Origin: Craterostigma plantagineum
Lineage: Eukaryota; Streptophyta; Magnoliopsida; Lamiales; Linderniaceae
Assembly (NCBI GenBank): GCA_027422505.1
Contig: JAPQWV010000001.1
Coordinates: 7,936,001 to 8,000,000 of the forward strand
DNA: 64,000 nt
Direction: 5' to 3'
Of the stretch, positions 1 through 11,639 are shown piece after piece. The notes beneath the pieces are model-generated. The model ran no database searches and was not told where the DNA came from. It saw only the letters and a list, made by a program, of their open reading frames with translations. Every line of letters begins with the position of its first letter. Position 1 is the stretch's first letter. Position numbers and translations under genes: made by a program.

Positions 1-507
1 AGATCTCGGGGGATAGACACAAGTAAATCAGCCGAGCCATTTTGAGTAACCGCATTTAATGCTAGTTCAGAAGTCGTTGTGGATATTAAAAGTCTTTATG
101 ACCACAACTAGATCCTCGAGTATAAATACATGAGGAACCACACTAATTGCACACTTTTTATGCATCAATCTTCGATGTCTTCAAGGTCATCAAACTGAGA
201 AGTAGCAAATTCTTAGAGAAATTAAGAGATTACTATGGAAGCAACCAACTGAACAAGCTAGCATTGAGTAGTTCTTATGAGTATAGCTAAAAGTATCTGG
301 GTAAGCGGCTATATTAACGTAGTTTGCTAGCCAAAGTCTCCCAGAAATACCTTCCTTACCAGGATGAAGGGGAGACATACGAAGAGTTATCCTCCGAACT
401 TCCAGAAACAAGTCTTTTGCCGACAAGCAAATCAGTCTTCACTCACCGCCCACCCACACCAACAAACACACAAAAGAGTATAGACCAAGTGTTTATTCGC
501 TTCGTGT

Positions 508-911
508 TGTTGGGGTTGAGCGGTAATTTTTGGGCCCAGCGGAAGGTTGATTTCGATCCACGACAATTTTGTTTGGACAATATAAAATCGAAATGACGTA
601 GAAGTAACAAACTCGAGACCCCTTACCCACCCGGGTAATTATTTGTACCTACTCCCAACTACCCCACTAAAACTAAACCCGCTCTCACCCTTATCCACCC
701 GGATAAATTTTCCTCACTCTCACTCTTCTCTCTCTCTCTTTCTCACTTACTCGAACTAGACTAACTATTTGGGATGTTCTTTCAAGCTCCAAATGCCTCG
801 TTATTTAGCAAAACCATGAGCAAAATCCAAACATCAATATGTCATCCCACACGTCATTTGATGTAGTTGGCTTGACTTTGTTGCATTTGCTTGGCTGGAG
901 TGGTCCCAACA
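508..911 (-). repeat. 3' LTR of the TNT1-like element
   Basis: Matches 2,523-3,013 but lacks roughly 100 bp in its interior (after the shared aaatgacgt), so it is 404 bp against 491 bp. The purine tract ggagaggggagatt on the minus strand directly precedes it (about 912-925) and fits the polypurine tract. Confidence 0.85.
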
Positions 912-1210
912 AATCTCCCCTCTCCAGCCGCATTTAACATGACCAAGCGCTTCTCTTAGCGAGTTTGATCTTGAGGGTTACCCATTCGTAAATACCACGA
1001 ATATCCATCCAGCTACACATATTCGAATCAAGAATTCAGGTCCTACCCACTTGATTCACCCGCGGCCAATCCTATGTATAGCTGTCGAACCGACTCTACC
1101 GTCGATTCTGAAGAGGGACTTCGACGCAACCCCTTCTCCAGTAGGACTTTCCTTCTCACCATCGTCTGCCTTTCTACCACGCGCGCGCGATTTTCATGAA
1201 CCCATCGAAG

Positions 1211-1734
1211 TCAGAGTTTTTTTACCACACTCCCGTCTAGACGATACAAACCTCCACGCTCTTCTCCCTTCAGTAGGACTTTTCCGCCACTTGTAATTTT
1301 ACAGACTCGCCCTGCTATGAAACTCTCATAGCCCTTGGAATCTAACTGGCTCAAGGATATTAAATACTTCCGTAACTTTGGGACAAAGATCACACCACCG
1401 AAAGCTCGCACCGCTCCGTCAGTCATTTTGATCTTCACAATTCCAACACCACGAACCACATGACGGTATCCATCAACTATGGAAACCGAACCTCTTCGTA
1501 TCTTTTGGAACGTATCAAAATATTTTTTTTCGGAGCAAATATGGTACTTCGACCCCGAATCAAATATCCATTCATCCTGAGAAAAAACGCCATCATTGTA
1601 GACTGTGAGAACGCTACAACATCATCCGTATCCTGTGCTATCATGGTTGTGGAATTTTTCTCGCCGTTCTTGTCTGCCCTCCAAGTCGGACAATTCCTCT
1701 TGATGTGTCCCGACTCACCACACTTGGAGCACAC
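1211..1734 (-). pseudogene. Copia zinc knuckle and protease-region remnant
   Basis: Two overlapping minus-strand reading frames. The first (1,477-1,734) contains a CCHC nucleocapsid knuckle, CSKCGESGHIKRNC. The second (1,211-1,459) has the FVPKLRKYLISLSQL stretch found downstream of the copia protease active site, followed by GERGGLYRL, the start of a GAG-pre-integrase region. A frameshift separates them. The sequence then breaks off, so this is a decayed start of pol from the 508-3,013 element. Confidence 0.8.
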
Positions 1735-1838
1735 GATGCCCTTCCCGCCATTCTTTGATTCTCCCCATGAATAGCCAACGCTGAATTTTGGCTATCCCCA
1801 TAATTTGATCGTCTCCTCTTTTCATGCGCTTAAAGAGT

Positions 1839-2372
1839 TTACTGCACATCCACCATCTTCACTGTCGTCTTTCCGTACAAGATGGTTGTGGCCAAATTAC
1901 CGTAAGAATCAGGAAGCGAGATAAGAAGTAAAAGGGCCTTATCTTCTTCCTCTAACTTTACATCAACTTTTACAAGTCGATCCTCGAGTCCGTTGAACAC
2001 GCTAATGTGATCCATGAGATTCCCACCTTCCTCCATCTTCAGCCGGTATAACTCACGCTTCAGGTCTAACTTTGTGGTTAAGTTTTTCCCGAGGTGCAGC
2101 TCATCCAACTTCGCCCACAAGTCCGGTGCAGAATCCTCATTAACAACATTATTAATAATGTTATCCGCAATGTACAAACGGATTGTGCTGACACATCTTG
2201 ATCCCAAATCCTTCCAGTCTTCTTTCGTCATTTTCTCCGGCTTTGCTGTGTCCCATTTCAATGCCTTAGCCAAACCTTGATGAACAAGTATATCCTTCAC
2301 TCGTCTCTGCCACAGTGTGAAACTCCCCATACCATCAAATTGCCGCATTTTGAAACTACTTTCTGTCGCCAT
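1839..2372 (-). pseudogene. Copia gag N-terminal region
   Basis: A 177-residue open frame typical of copia gag: MRQFDGMGSFTLWQRRVKDI near the start, LWAKLDELHLGKNLTTKLDL around residues 85-105, and LLLISLPDSYGNLATTILYG near the end. It begins about 150 bp inside the primer binding site, as expected for gag. It stops before the zinc knuckle that lies in another frame downstream, so gag is split by a frame break. It would encode the capsid part of the virus-like particle if translated. Confidence 0.8.
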
Positions 2373-2500
2373 TATCCTTGCAGAGATTCAACAGCTTCGC
2401 CCGACACTAGCTGCCCCGTAACGATAAACCTTCTTGATATCTTTTATGATGTGAAAGATCAGAGAAAGCTGCAACCACAGAGCATACTCAGAATATCAAT

Positions 2501-2519
2501 TAGGCTTGGCTCTGATACC
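2501..2519 (-). other. Primer binding site (initiator Met tRNA)
   Basis: The minus strand reads TGGTATCAGAGCCAAGCC a few bases inside the right LTR. Its 12-nt core equals the 3' end complement of plant initiator tRNA-Met used by copia elements, and it sets the element's orientation. Confidence 0.85.
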
Positions 2520-2522
2520 ATT

Positions 2523-3013
2523 TGTTGGGGTTGACCGGTAATTTTTGGGCCCAGCGGAAGGTTGATTTCGATCCACGACAATTTTGTTTAGACAATATAA
2601 AACCGAAATGACGTTGATAGAGAACACGAGGTTTTTACGTGGTTCGGTCAATACCGCCTACATCCACCGAGAGACAAAAGTTTTACTATATTTGAGAATA
2701 TTACACCGTACAAAATAACGCTCGTGTTTAAACCCAAACTCGAGATCCCTTACCCACCCGGGTAATTATTTGTAAAACTACACCCGCTCTCACCCTTATC
2801 CACCCGGATAAATTTTCCTCACTCTCACTCTTCTCTCTCTCTCACTTACTCGAACTAGACTTGCTATTTGGGATGTTTTTTCAAGCTCCAAATGCCTCGT
2901 TATTTATAAGCAAAACCATGAGCAAAATCCAAATATCAATATGTCAACCCACACGTCATTTTATGTAGTTGGCTTGACTTTGTTGCATTTGCTTGGCTTG
3001 AGTGGTCCCAACA
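2523..3013 (-). repeat. 5' LTR of the TNT1-like element
   Basis: 491 bp, TG..CA ends. It contains the motif acgtggttcggtcaatac at about 2,637-2,655, frequent in this copia lineage, and a CT-rich stretch at about 2,815-2,845. Longer than its partner at 508-911, which carries an internal deletion. Confidence 0.85.
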
Positions 3014-4203
3014 CGTAAATATGCGGATCAATCCTAACAATATGTTTGGTTACAGTGGCTAGTTTATTCGCCTTCACATGCTTCGTTAACTAGAGTTTTT
3101 CTTTTTTGCCTTCCATACTTTTTAATATTCAGTTTCTTCAACAACGAGTAATTAAAAGAAATCCCACCATCAAAGAGCATCAAGCTCTCATCGACTTGAG
3201 GCTACTCGTGATGGATCCAAATCAGCTCTGAGTTTAATCCAAATGTGACTATTGGAATATGTCATGAATATAATATGAAATGAATAACTTGTTATTGTAT
3301 CGATATATTGAGGGTTGCATCCTAATACCAATTGACAATAGATGACGTTCTCTCTTGTCTTGTAATATTATTGAACATGTCAATAATTTTTCAATGTGGG
3401 ATAACTAGTTTATATTCTCGACATGCTTCTCAGCTCAGGTGTGGCATGACTGAAGGTCTAATGATAAACATGTAAGTTAGATGTGAATTAAACAAGCGTC
3501 ATAACGTGCAGAAAAAACCGGCTTTGATATCATAATTGAATGTAAAGTTGCATCACAAAACCAATTGGTTATAGGTACAATTGTGTTTTATATACACTCT
3601 TATATAAAGAGCGTAAGGGGTCTAAAAACTGTCAGTTCGTCTGTCAAATATTTTACCATTTTACCCTTAATATTTTAATTCATTACAATTTTATCCTTAT
3701 TTGAAAATTTTATTTTTTAATGTAACTTAATAAAAAATAAACAATATTCAAATATAAAATATATTGCACATACGTTGGATGTGCTAAAAATACTAGTCAT
3801 ATATTGAGCTTGATAATTTTAACTTTTCAATGTGGGATAGCACCTACTTTATAATCTCACATATTGAAATACCACTATAGCTTTTGGACAAGTATTATTT
3901 TATTATAAAATGAATATATATATGTATATATATATATATATATATTTCAAAATAATAAAATGAAGTCTGATGATTGAAATTCATAACAATCAAATCTCAT
4001 TATTATATTGTAATATATCATGAAACTATATTCACATAATTACACACCTAAAAGATCTTATATATATAATTGAAAACATAATTCGATTCTTGTACTTTGT
4101 AGCAAACCAGATTTCATTATTACAATGATATTACAAGACCATATCAAAACACACATTATATGTATATATATATATATATATATAAGTGAAAACATAATTC
4201 GAT
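3014..4203. other. Non-coding block shared with unit B
   Basis: Aligns by eye with 50,180-51,040, including short matches such as gttgcatcctaataccaatt. It holds AT microsatellites at about 3,915-3,945 and 4,160-4,184 and no convincing gene. A 17-bp word (tgaaaacataattcgat) occurs at 4,071-4,087 and again at 4,187-4,203, bordering the LTR fragment that follows. The paralogue has one copy. Confidence 0.7.
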
Positions 4204-5101
4204 ATCGCAGCACAACGACTCGAGTTATCTGGCGTCGTACTCGAAATCGAGTTTTTCTTACTTCGGGCAACTGGGGAGTGTGAGAGTGAGTAATGCAGAT
4301 TGCTTGGGTTGGAATGAATGATTTTCCAACTCATATGGGCGCCTATTTATAAGCTCCAGGATTCGCAGAGACTTAATTTTAGGTTCATGAAATCTTTTGG
4401 ACTGCTCTGACATTTTAACTTTTCAGTCCAGGGATCAGAACGCTAAAGGTATTAAACCTTTGGACTGCTTCATCAAATGGAAGCTTCTCGAGTTCAGTCC
4501 AATGGTTCGATGCGCCCCATCGACCCAACGAGTCATGCCACCTCAGTTGCCAGTCAGCGCACCTCATCATCACCGACACATCGTCACATCATCCGAACTT
4601 CCATGTCACCGACCACCGCCACGTCATCACCAGAGCATAGATTTTGGCAACTAATAGCTCCTAGCGACGATGCGGCGTGTGAATTGCAAAGTGCGTCTAC
4701 AAAGCGCCCATTACGTACTTTGGCCTCAGGCTCGGGCACCTCCTCCCACCCGGGCTATCATTTGGGCCAAAATCACATTGGTCGCAATAAGCCCACTTGA
4801 GCTCATTCATTAGGCAAGCCCATTTGACATATTAAATATCCATATATAAGATGATGATTTATGTTTGGTCTAGCCGACGTGGGACACGGATTCCTACATG
4901 GGCCTCATAAAAGACCATTAAAAACGAAAAAAAAACATTTCTTATTCACCCGATATCGGTTTTGATCAAATTAATATTCTTTATAATCCCCTCGAAACGC
5001 TCTTCATGAATATTTCATCATTTCAGGTTTTGATGAATGATGGCACCTCGATTAAGCCTTTGGGCCCTATAGGCCCACTAAGCCCAAATGTAACATAAAG
5101 T
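4204..5101. mobile_element. Solo or truncated copia LTR
   Basis: About 0.9 kb absent at the matching place in unit B (near 51,045). Its right part shares acccgatatcggttttga and neighbouring sequence with the 5' LTR of the outer copia element (49,960-50,000). Its middle shares a cacgtcatca-type region with 49,790-49,870. No internal coding domain is present. The small open frames on the plus strand at 4,397-4,800 look incidental. Exact ends were not defined and no target duplication was found. Confidence 0.6.
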
Positions 5102-5244
5102 TTATACAAAACCCCCATGTAATGCATTATGTTGCCCCGAGGGATTTACCAAGGAGAGCGCTGGGAACGTATTTCATGGAACACATCACACTACGTTGCA
5201 GAAATTATACTTATTTACGAGCACATACACGCACATAGACAATA

Positions 5245-5596
5245 ATGTCGGCGTCTCTAAAGAAAACTGTGGTTCTGGTGTTGGTCATGGTCTTCATGTT
5301 GATCTTACTTGGTTAATACTCCAAGATACAAACATCTATATTATTTGACATGCTGTTTTAATTATTACTAATGATATATTTGATATCGACAGAATATGGT
5401 TATGAATGCCGAACGGCGGCTATTGCAAAAGTAAAGCAGCTAGGTGCCCATCGCATACGAGTTTCCGCATAGTTTGTGGTCCTTTTCAGAGGGGTGCTGC
5501 TCCCACAAAGACTGTTTGGAAGAACCGACGGAATTTGCTTCCCTCGTTTTTGTTCCCATGGCAAATGTACTTGCAAGAGGAAACGATGATGGAATA
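5245..5596 (+). pseudogene. Cysteine-rich secreted peptide gene, copy A, frameshifted
   Basis: Exon 1 (5,245-5,311) starts at ATG and encodes a hydrophobic signal peptide beginning MSASLKKTVVLVLV. A GT..AG intron (5,312-5,392) follows, then exon 2 from 5,393. Exon 2 aligns with the unit B gene at 57,039-57,259, but a 1-bp deletion soon after the first cysteine codon shifts the frame and a stop follows within about 20 codons. Several later cysteine codons are also changed. The gene would have encoded a small secreted peptide of the defensin-like/nodule-cysteine-rich type; as it stands it cannot. Confidence 0.75.
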
Positions 5597-5946
5597 AGAT
5601 AAAAGGAAATAAATAAAAAATTATTATATCTACTTTTTGTGTCTCCATCTATTATCTCTCTCCTAGTTTATGGCTTTATATTAAAATAATGGAATTTAAT
5701 TTCGATATTAATAAAATAGGTAATTGAGTCAAATATTAACAAAATCGAGTAAAACGCTATTAATAGCTACGACGTGGTTTCTAATAGACGCAGCACCGTG
5801 TGTAATAGGCGTGACGCAAGGTCACACCCAGCCCATGTTTCAATTTATGCATTGACATTAGGTTTGTTTTCATTCGTAGTTATATGAGTTGTAAACGTTC
5901 GATTTAGGATGTAGATAACAAACTTTACGTTCCGATCGATCGATCG

Positions 5947-6850
5947 TTGTTGATATTTCAGAATAGTCATCTTTGTAACGATGTAGTATCCAATTTGGAT
6001 GGTGCCATAGAAACTCCTTTGACCGTTAGGGGTTTCGAAAGCGTTGTATGTGATAAGCTTTCACGACCGGTGCAGTTGCGCGGTCATATTATGGAGAAGT
6101 TGTATCATTTTACGGCGTCCAATTGTGGATCACAGAAGATATATCCACACTTGATTACGGCTCTTATAGAGAGGTGGAGGAAGGAGACGCATACGTTCCA
6201 CATGCATGTGTGGGAGGCGACAGTTACACTAGAGGACGTTGGTGTTCTGTGGGGACTCTCAAACAATGGTATTTCGGTCAGCAATGTGATCCTCAATAAG
6301 ATGCATGATCAGTGGATTGATTATCTGGAGGTGTTGACTGGTTATAAGCCAACTGTAGGTGCGTACAACAGGACCAAGGTTTCTCTGAGGAAGTTTGTGG
6401 GCTGCTTAAGCCAATCCAATCGAGGATGACAGCGATGATGCTGAGGTAGATCAGCTCGCACGTGCATATGCGCTATTACTCATGGGTTTGGTGATTTTCT
6501 CAATTACGTTGATGACTTATCTTTCATGCTCGAAGACATCGATGCCGTGCACACTTATAGTTGGGGCAGTGCTGTTCTAGCTTTTCTGTACAAAGAGCTA
6601 TGTACCTCATACTACTGTCAGAAGATGAACATTGGTGGAGCTATGCGGTTGCTTCCGGTGCGTTCTTTGGGTAGTGAAATTATTTTTGAGGCGTAAACAT
6701 ACTAATTCAATTATTTGAATCTTGTGTAGGTATGGGCTTGGATGCGTATATTACCGGTGCCGCCCATTATTATCCGTCCTCGAGTCCCATTATGGCCACC
6801 GTTGTCGATGGAGTTGGGTTGCCCATTCCGCCACATGCTGGGAGGTACTT
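5947..6850 (+). pseudogene. Plant mobile domain (PMD, aminotransferase-like) remnant
   Basis: A 160-codon frame (5,947-6,429) holds the PMD signature: [20 protein letters not shown], then [18 protein letters not shown]. Further homologous-looking coding continues in other frames to about 6,850 (a piece reading VWAWMRI), with a probable intron near 6,665-6,729. PMD proteins occur as host genes (MAIL1/MAIN type) and as cargo of Mutator-like and gypsy elements. Position between Mutator-like ends favours cargo. Frame breaks and the absence of a clear start make it a pseudogene. Confidence 0.75.
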
Positions 6851-7096
6851 AATTTGCTATTATTTAATATTATGTAGTTCATGAAATTTTATACTTTTAT
6901 TTTATTATCTAATTATTTCATGTGGAATGCGTTGTTGAATCATACAACATCGCCTAATTCGAATCGTGGGATTCGAGTGTGGAATTAAACGACTCTATCT
7001 GGTATAATGCTCGGGTCTATTTTTGTTCTATTGGCATGTCATTAGTTGGTCCATCATAATTACCAGCATCTTCTTCTTCGGGATCTGGAAGATCGT

Positions 7097-7357
7097 CTAG
7101 TGCACCACCCTCGTCATCAGCGTCAGAATCGCTGACACTGTCTTGCTCGGCATAAATGATCTGAGGTTGCACCACCGTCGAACTAGTGGGAACACGACTA
7201 CTCGAAGGTATATCGTCGACACGGGATTTTTGTACTCGTTGCGAACATCTTCGTTGAGATTGAATTGAACGTTCTCAGTTGCCTCAACAAAGACCTCAAT
7301 ATAACCAAGTTCGGCATTGGGATCCAAGAAGTATGCGAGCTCAACATCGTTAGACAT
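7097..7357 (-). pseudogene. Short acidic frame, possible transposase N-terminus remnant
   Basis: 86 residues from ATG, with DVELAYFLDPNAELGYIEVF near the start. Plant Mutator transposases often begin with an acidic region of this kind, and it reads towards the element interior, but no DNA-binding or DDE motif follows. I cannot name it with confidence. Confidence 0.35.
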
Positions 7358-8031
7358 TCGTAAGAGCTTCTAATGCAGTCGAGTGTGTTGATAATATTCG
7401 TTCTTCACCCAAACGATTAAAGAGAAAGAAGTGCTGTCGACGGAAGTCATGTCGTACAACATGCTAAGAAATTGATCGAAATTGATTTCGCGACGAATTC
7501 GTCGATAACCGATGGGTTGAAGACTATATTGAATGGTGTTCGATTCGTGTATGATTTCACTGCAAAATAGACAAGTAACTGAATTATTCTGGAAACCATA
7601 TTGATTATTGAATATCTACGAGTTTATGAAATATAACAATAAGATGGAGAGTTTAAATAACGGAATTCGTCGTGCTTAATAAATACGACGTCGCGTCCAT
7701 TATCCGCGACGATAACTTTATTACAGAAAACACGTGAATGTGATGTCACATCGTTCTAAATCGATTCTGAATCGAGGGCACGTGAATGTGTTGTCCCATC
7801 GTCACACTCGTGTGTCCCTTAGACGCGATGACAGCCCAATTAGCCCAATCCCATGAAAAAATATTTTCGAAGTGGCTCGACAACAGTGTCGCGTCTATTA
7901 AATGCGACGTCTCCTCTAATTGGCACGACGACGCATATGCTCGATTTTGTTAAATTTTGACAAAAGCACTCTATTTTATTAATTTCATATATTAAATTCC
8001 ATAATCTTAATAAAAAGTCCCCCTCGTTTAT

Positions 8032-8899
8032 TTCTGATTCATAGAGTCTATCGTGTTTACCAAAAACATTTTTTTAACACAATAACTTTCGTACATATTT
8101 AAGTAAGCTATATATTACGTGATATTGAGCAAATAACCCTTTGATTAGAAAAATAATTCTTAGGATATAACTTCTCATTTAACTCAAACCCATGAGCGTT
8201 ACATACAAGTTTCGCTATATATAAATACCAATTTGTAATAAAGCGAGATGCTCAAACTTACATATAGCTCATATGTTATCCTTATATGACGGGGAATTGA
8301 GTTTTGATACCCAACAATAATCCCCTCAGCTGCCTCTAATGACACATCAATCCTTACAATAGATTTCCCTTCACTTGCTTCATTTAGCTGAGAGTTTCTG
8401 TTGATTCCTTTTTTAGTTATTTTGAAATTTCAATTTTCCAACTGAGTAAAAGAAAATTCCACCATGAGACAAGCTCTCGACATCTTAAGACTCCTCGAAG
8501 CTACATAATTACTTTAATTGGGTAATCCAAGTTCTTAAATTAATTGCTAAAAATTGACATTGGATGATAATTTCTACAAACCATTAGACCAAAATGACAA
8601 CTCATACCCTTGTGCGTCGCATACTTTTTCCGTCGAGGACTTTGATTGTGGGACACAATTGAATGGTATAGATTTTGATTTGTTTAGGAAACCTTTCTTC
8701 CAAGTTAGAGGAAGAATTTTTACAACCCGAGCTTAATAGTTTTGATATTAGCTGAGGAAATATAGTTGAATCGAAGTCAATAGCAACTAAACATAGTGCT
8801 CACCCCTTGTTCTATTTATTCGTACTGATATTTATTTCGCTCATGGATAACAACAAAAATGAAGAAAGCCAACAATGCAAAAAGAAACAGCAATGCAGA
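8032..8899. other. Non-coding spacer shared with unit B
   Basis: Aligns with 57,345-57,540 and then 58,825-59,337, for example around gttatccttatatgacg and ttcccttcacttgcttcatt. No gene seen; a 60-codon open frame at 8,554-8,736 has no counterpart in unit B. Confidence 0.65.
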
Positions 8900-9823
8900 T
8901 TAAATGGATTCTTTATCATAAATTTCACTTGCATCTTTCCAATGATGGCCTTCCATAAGTTCTTAAGGTGTCTGGCCTAACTTTTGTACTGTAGAGTTCA
9001 AAGAGCATAGAAAGAAACCATAAAGAAAGAACATCAAAGATAACGGGTATTTTAGCTAGATAACCTCTTCTCACATTCACTTTGGCCGACTGACCTTCAT
9101 TTTTTGAATAGACACTTGTACCCTTACTGACTAAAGAGAAAGTACTATAATACCCTTACTTAAAGAGCAGTTGGGGGCATCAACAACAATTAAATGATAA
9201 AAAGTGTTAAAAAACGAGAAAAAAAAAGATATAAGGAAAAAAGTAAGACAACAGCGACGATTCAAAGTGAGCACCCCTTGTGAAGATTTTCAGCATTAAC
9301 ACTAAGAACTCATGCAATGGCGTCTGAAATTGTAATTGTTATTTTATTTCTTCAGTTGTTTCACACATTGTCGAGTATTTTCTCTTTTATTTGGGTGTTT
9401 GATGGTTATAGATTTCGTCGATACTCACACAGCCTAACAGATTCACACAGCCGGCCATATAGGGTTGCTTTGTAACCCGTTGATGAAGGCTGCGTTTGAG
9501 ATAGGGTTGTCAGAGTTTAAATCGTGACTAGAAATGGTTCTCAGAAATTAGTTCGATTAGAAGAGAAAAGATTCTCAGATGTTAGGCGGGTTCTCCGATT
9601 TGAGCCCACGTTTGAGGACCCGTGTAGATCTGAGAACCCGTTCATGGTCTGAGAACCTACCTTCGCGATGTGATGGGTTCCCAGATTTTGTATGGGTCCT
9701 CAGATTGGTGCCCACTTCCAAGGACCCGTATAAAGTTTGAGAACCCAACACACACTATTTGAAAACAACAGTTTAAAACCTTTACTCGACTAAATATGAT
9801 TTTCTTCTGAATTTATATAGGTT

Positions 9824-11227
9824 TTGTTGAAATCACAACTTTCTCATGATGATGACTTCGACGGCAAAGCCATCATCACTGCGGATTACGTGAAGGTCTG
9901 TGAGCATATAATCCATTTCCTGAACCAAGCCGAGCTTGGGGAAATACTGGCATCACAAATTTGGCTATGTAATCTGTGCTGGGCCACGATTCAAGAACCT
10001 TTCGAACCAATTAACTTGGTTTCTAATGAAGAGGCAGATTTCCATCAACAATTAGAAGAAACATGGATGATCATCAATCAAACCCCAGTCTGCTTTTCTA
10101 TTAAGGAGTACTGCTTGATCACAGGCCTCAACTGCTCCTCCAATATTCCGGACATGAACGAGATGACGGGGTTCCGTGATCGCCACTTTCTCGGGATGGA
10201 TACAATCAGACAATCCCTCTTGGAGAGCCGAATGGTAGAATTGTCCGGTGAAGATGCTATGGAGTTGGTTAACGTTGAGAAGTTGAAGTTTGCTCTTCTC
10301 TACTTTGCCACATCCGTCCTCCTTCCTCGTCGAACGAAAAAGGATCTCTCCGTGCCAACCTGGGCTCTTTCATTGTTGGAAGACTTGAATTCATGGAACC
10401 AATATTAATGGGAAACAGTGGCTTTCGATGAGGTCATTACCTCGTTGAAAAGTGATCTTGTAGATAGAGTGTGTTTGAGACCAAATTGAGTGGAGGTGGC
10501 AGCGACTACACTAGTTTCTGCGTGAGCGGATTCGTACATCCGCTTCAGGTAATATGGAATTAATTTCAACAAGTCCTAGCTAGTATCTTGTAGATTTTCA
10601 ACAAACACCCTAAAGAATTGACTAACTTTGATCAGATTCTAGCCTACGAATGCATATCTGAGATTGTGCCTCGTTTTGCCAGTCGCATAGATGAGGATGA
10701 GCCTATAATCCCACTTATACGTCTCTGGAATACATCGCGGTGGAGCACCAAAAAAGATCCAAAGTTATCGATCATTACCGCTGACGCACTTCAATCAGAA
10801 GCATTGTTGGAATATTGGTTCCTACACCGAAGAGATGCAGACTGAATACTACGCCGGCATGGAATTTGGCAATCAAAAAGCCAATGAAGTGCTTGACCAC
10901 GTCACATCCTTATTCGAGCAAGGAAGGACTGTGACATGTGTCTCGGAGTTGTCATTGCAACCACCCCCAGAAGGACCTCGTGATTATTTTGGTGATTACT
11001 GCATTCGACCATCGAGACGTTGTCGCCGTCAGCAATACGAGGCTAGTGATCACATGCAACAGTCCCCGCCCGTGTGGTTTTGCATGTTTCAAGAAAAGGT
11101 TGATAGCAAGTTACGAAAGCTTAAAGAAGGCATCTGTAGCAAGATCGATACATTCAGAAATGAACATCTTGGCAGTGGAAGTAGTACCGTCTTGGACCGC
11201 ATTGATCTGTTGCGGCAAGACATTTAG
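9824..11227 (+). pseudogene. DUF1985-domain gene remnant (Mutator cargo)
   Basis: Reading frames at 9,824-10,408, 10,618-10,845 and 10,835-11,227 appear to belong together. The first contains the DUF1985 hallmark FSIKEYCLITGLNCSS after an upstream QIWLCNLC region. In plants this domain is usually fused to or neighbouring an Ulp1-like C48 peptidase carried by Mutator-like elements; I see no His-Asp-Cys peptidase motif here, so that part is lost or never present. Frame changes and in-frame stops indicate a pseudogene. Function of DUF1985 is not established. Confidence 0.7.
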
Positions 11228-11639
11228 CAAAATTCCACGGTTTTGGAGGTTCTCAAACATTGTCTTGCATAACTTATTACATTATTTTTCAGTAATACTT
11301 TTTTGTTATGGCTATAGCCGCGAATGATCAATCCCAACCTTGGGGACATGATACGAGCGGATGGCCGGGGGATGGCCCGCAAGGAAAAGCCGTGGCGGAG
11401 GAGCAAATAGGAGAAGAAGAGATGCCGGAGGAGCCCTCGCGAGGGGTGTAGATGCAAGTGGCGCCACTGGAGATGCCGAACCATCCCCCACGAGACAAAG
11501 GAAAAGCCAATGCAAGAACGCCTAATGTCCGACCTCGGCAAACGAGACCGTCCAAGTATAAGTCTCATCCGTACACGAAGCGGAAACTCTACATTTGTTT
11601 CCAATTTAATAAAAGATAGATTGAGAGAGTGGACCACGG

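Larger units (their letters stand above)
508..3013 (-). mobile_element. Deleted TNT1-like Ty1/copia retrotransposon
   Basis: Two related direct LTRs (508-911 and 2,523-3,013) start TGTTGGGG and end CCCAACA and enclose about 1.6 kb. Next to the right LTR the minus strand reads TGGTATCAGAGCC, the initiator-Met tRNA primer binding site, so the element is on the minus strand and the right LTR is its 5' LTR. Only gag and the start of pol remain; integrase, reverse transcriptase and RNase H are absent. Flanks give an imperfect 5-bp target duplication (cgtgt/cgtaa). The paralogous stretch at 50,150-50,200 lacks the element, confirming an insertion. Confidence 0.9.
5672..8022. mobile_element. Mutator-like element carrying a plant-mobile-domain gene
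   Basis: The ends are inverted: both read, inward, variants of attaaaat.atggaatttaat followed by aataaaatag and, further in, aacaaaatcgag. Flanking 9-bp direct repeats ctagtttat (5,663-5,671) and ctcgtttat (8,023-8,031) match at 8 of 9, the duplication size of Mutator elements. Unit B lacks the insert at about 57,345. Subterminal sequence is rich in short gacg/cgtc words. The cargo is a degraded plant-mobile-domain gene and a short minus-strand frame; no complete transposase remains. Confidence 0.8.

Noticed and set aside
2501..2519. tRNA gene suggested by TGGTATCAGAGCC (also 49,018 and 51,768)
   Set aside because: Only the primer-binding 12-18 bases are present beside LTRs; no cloverleaf.
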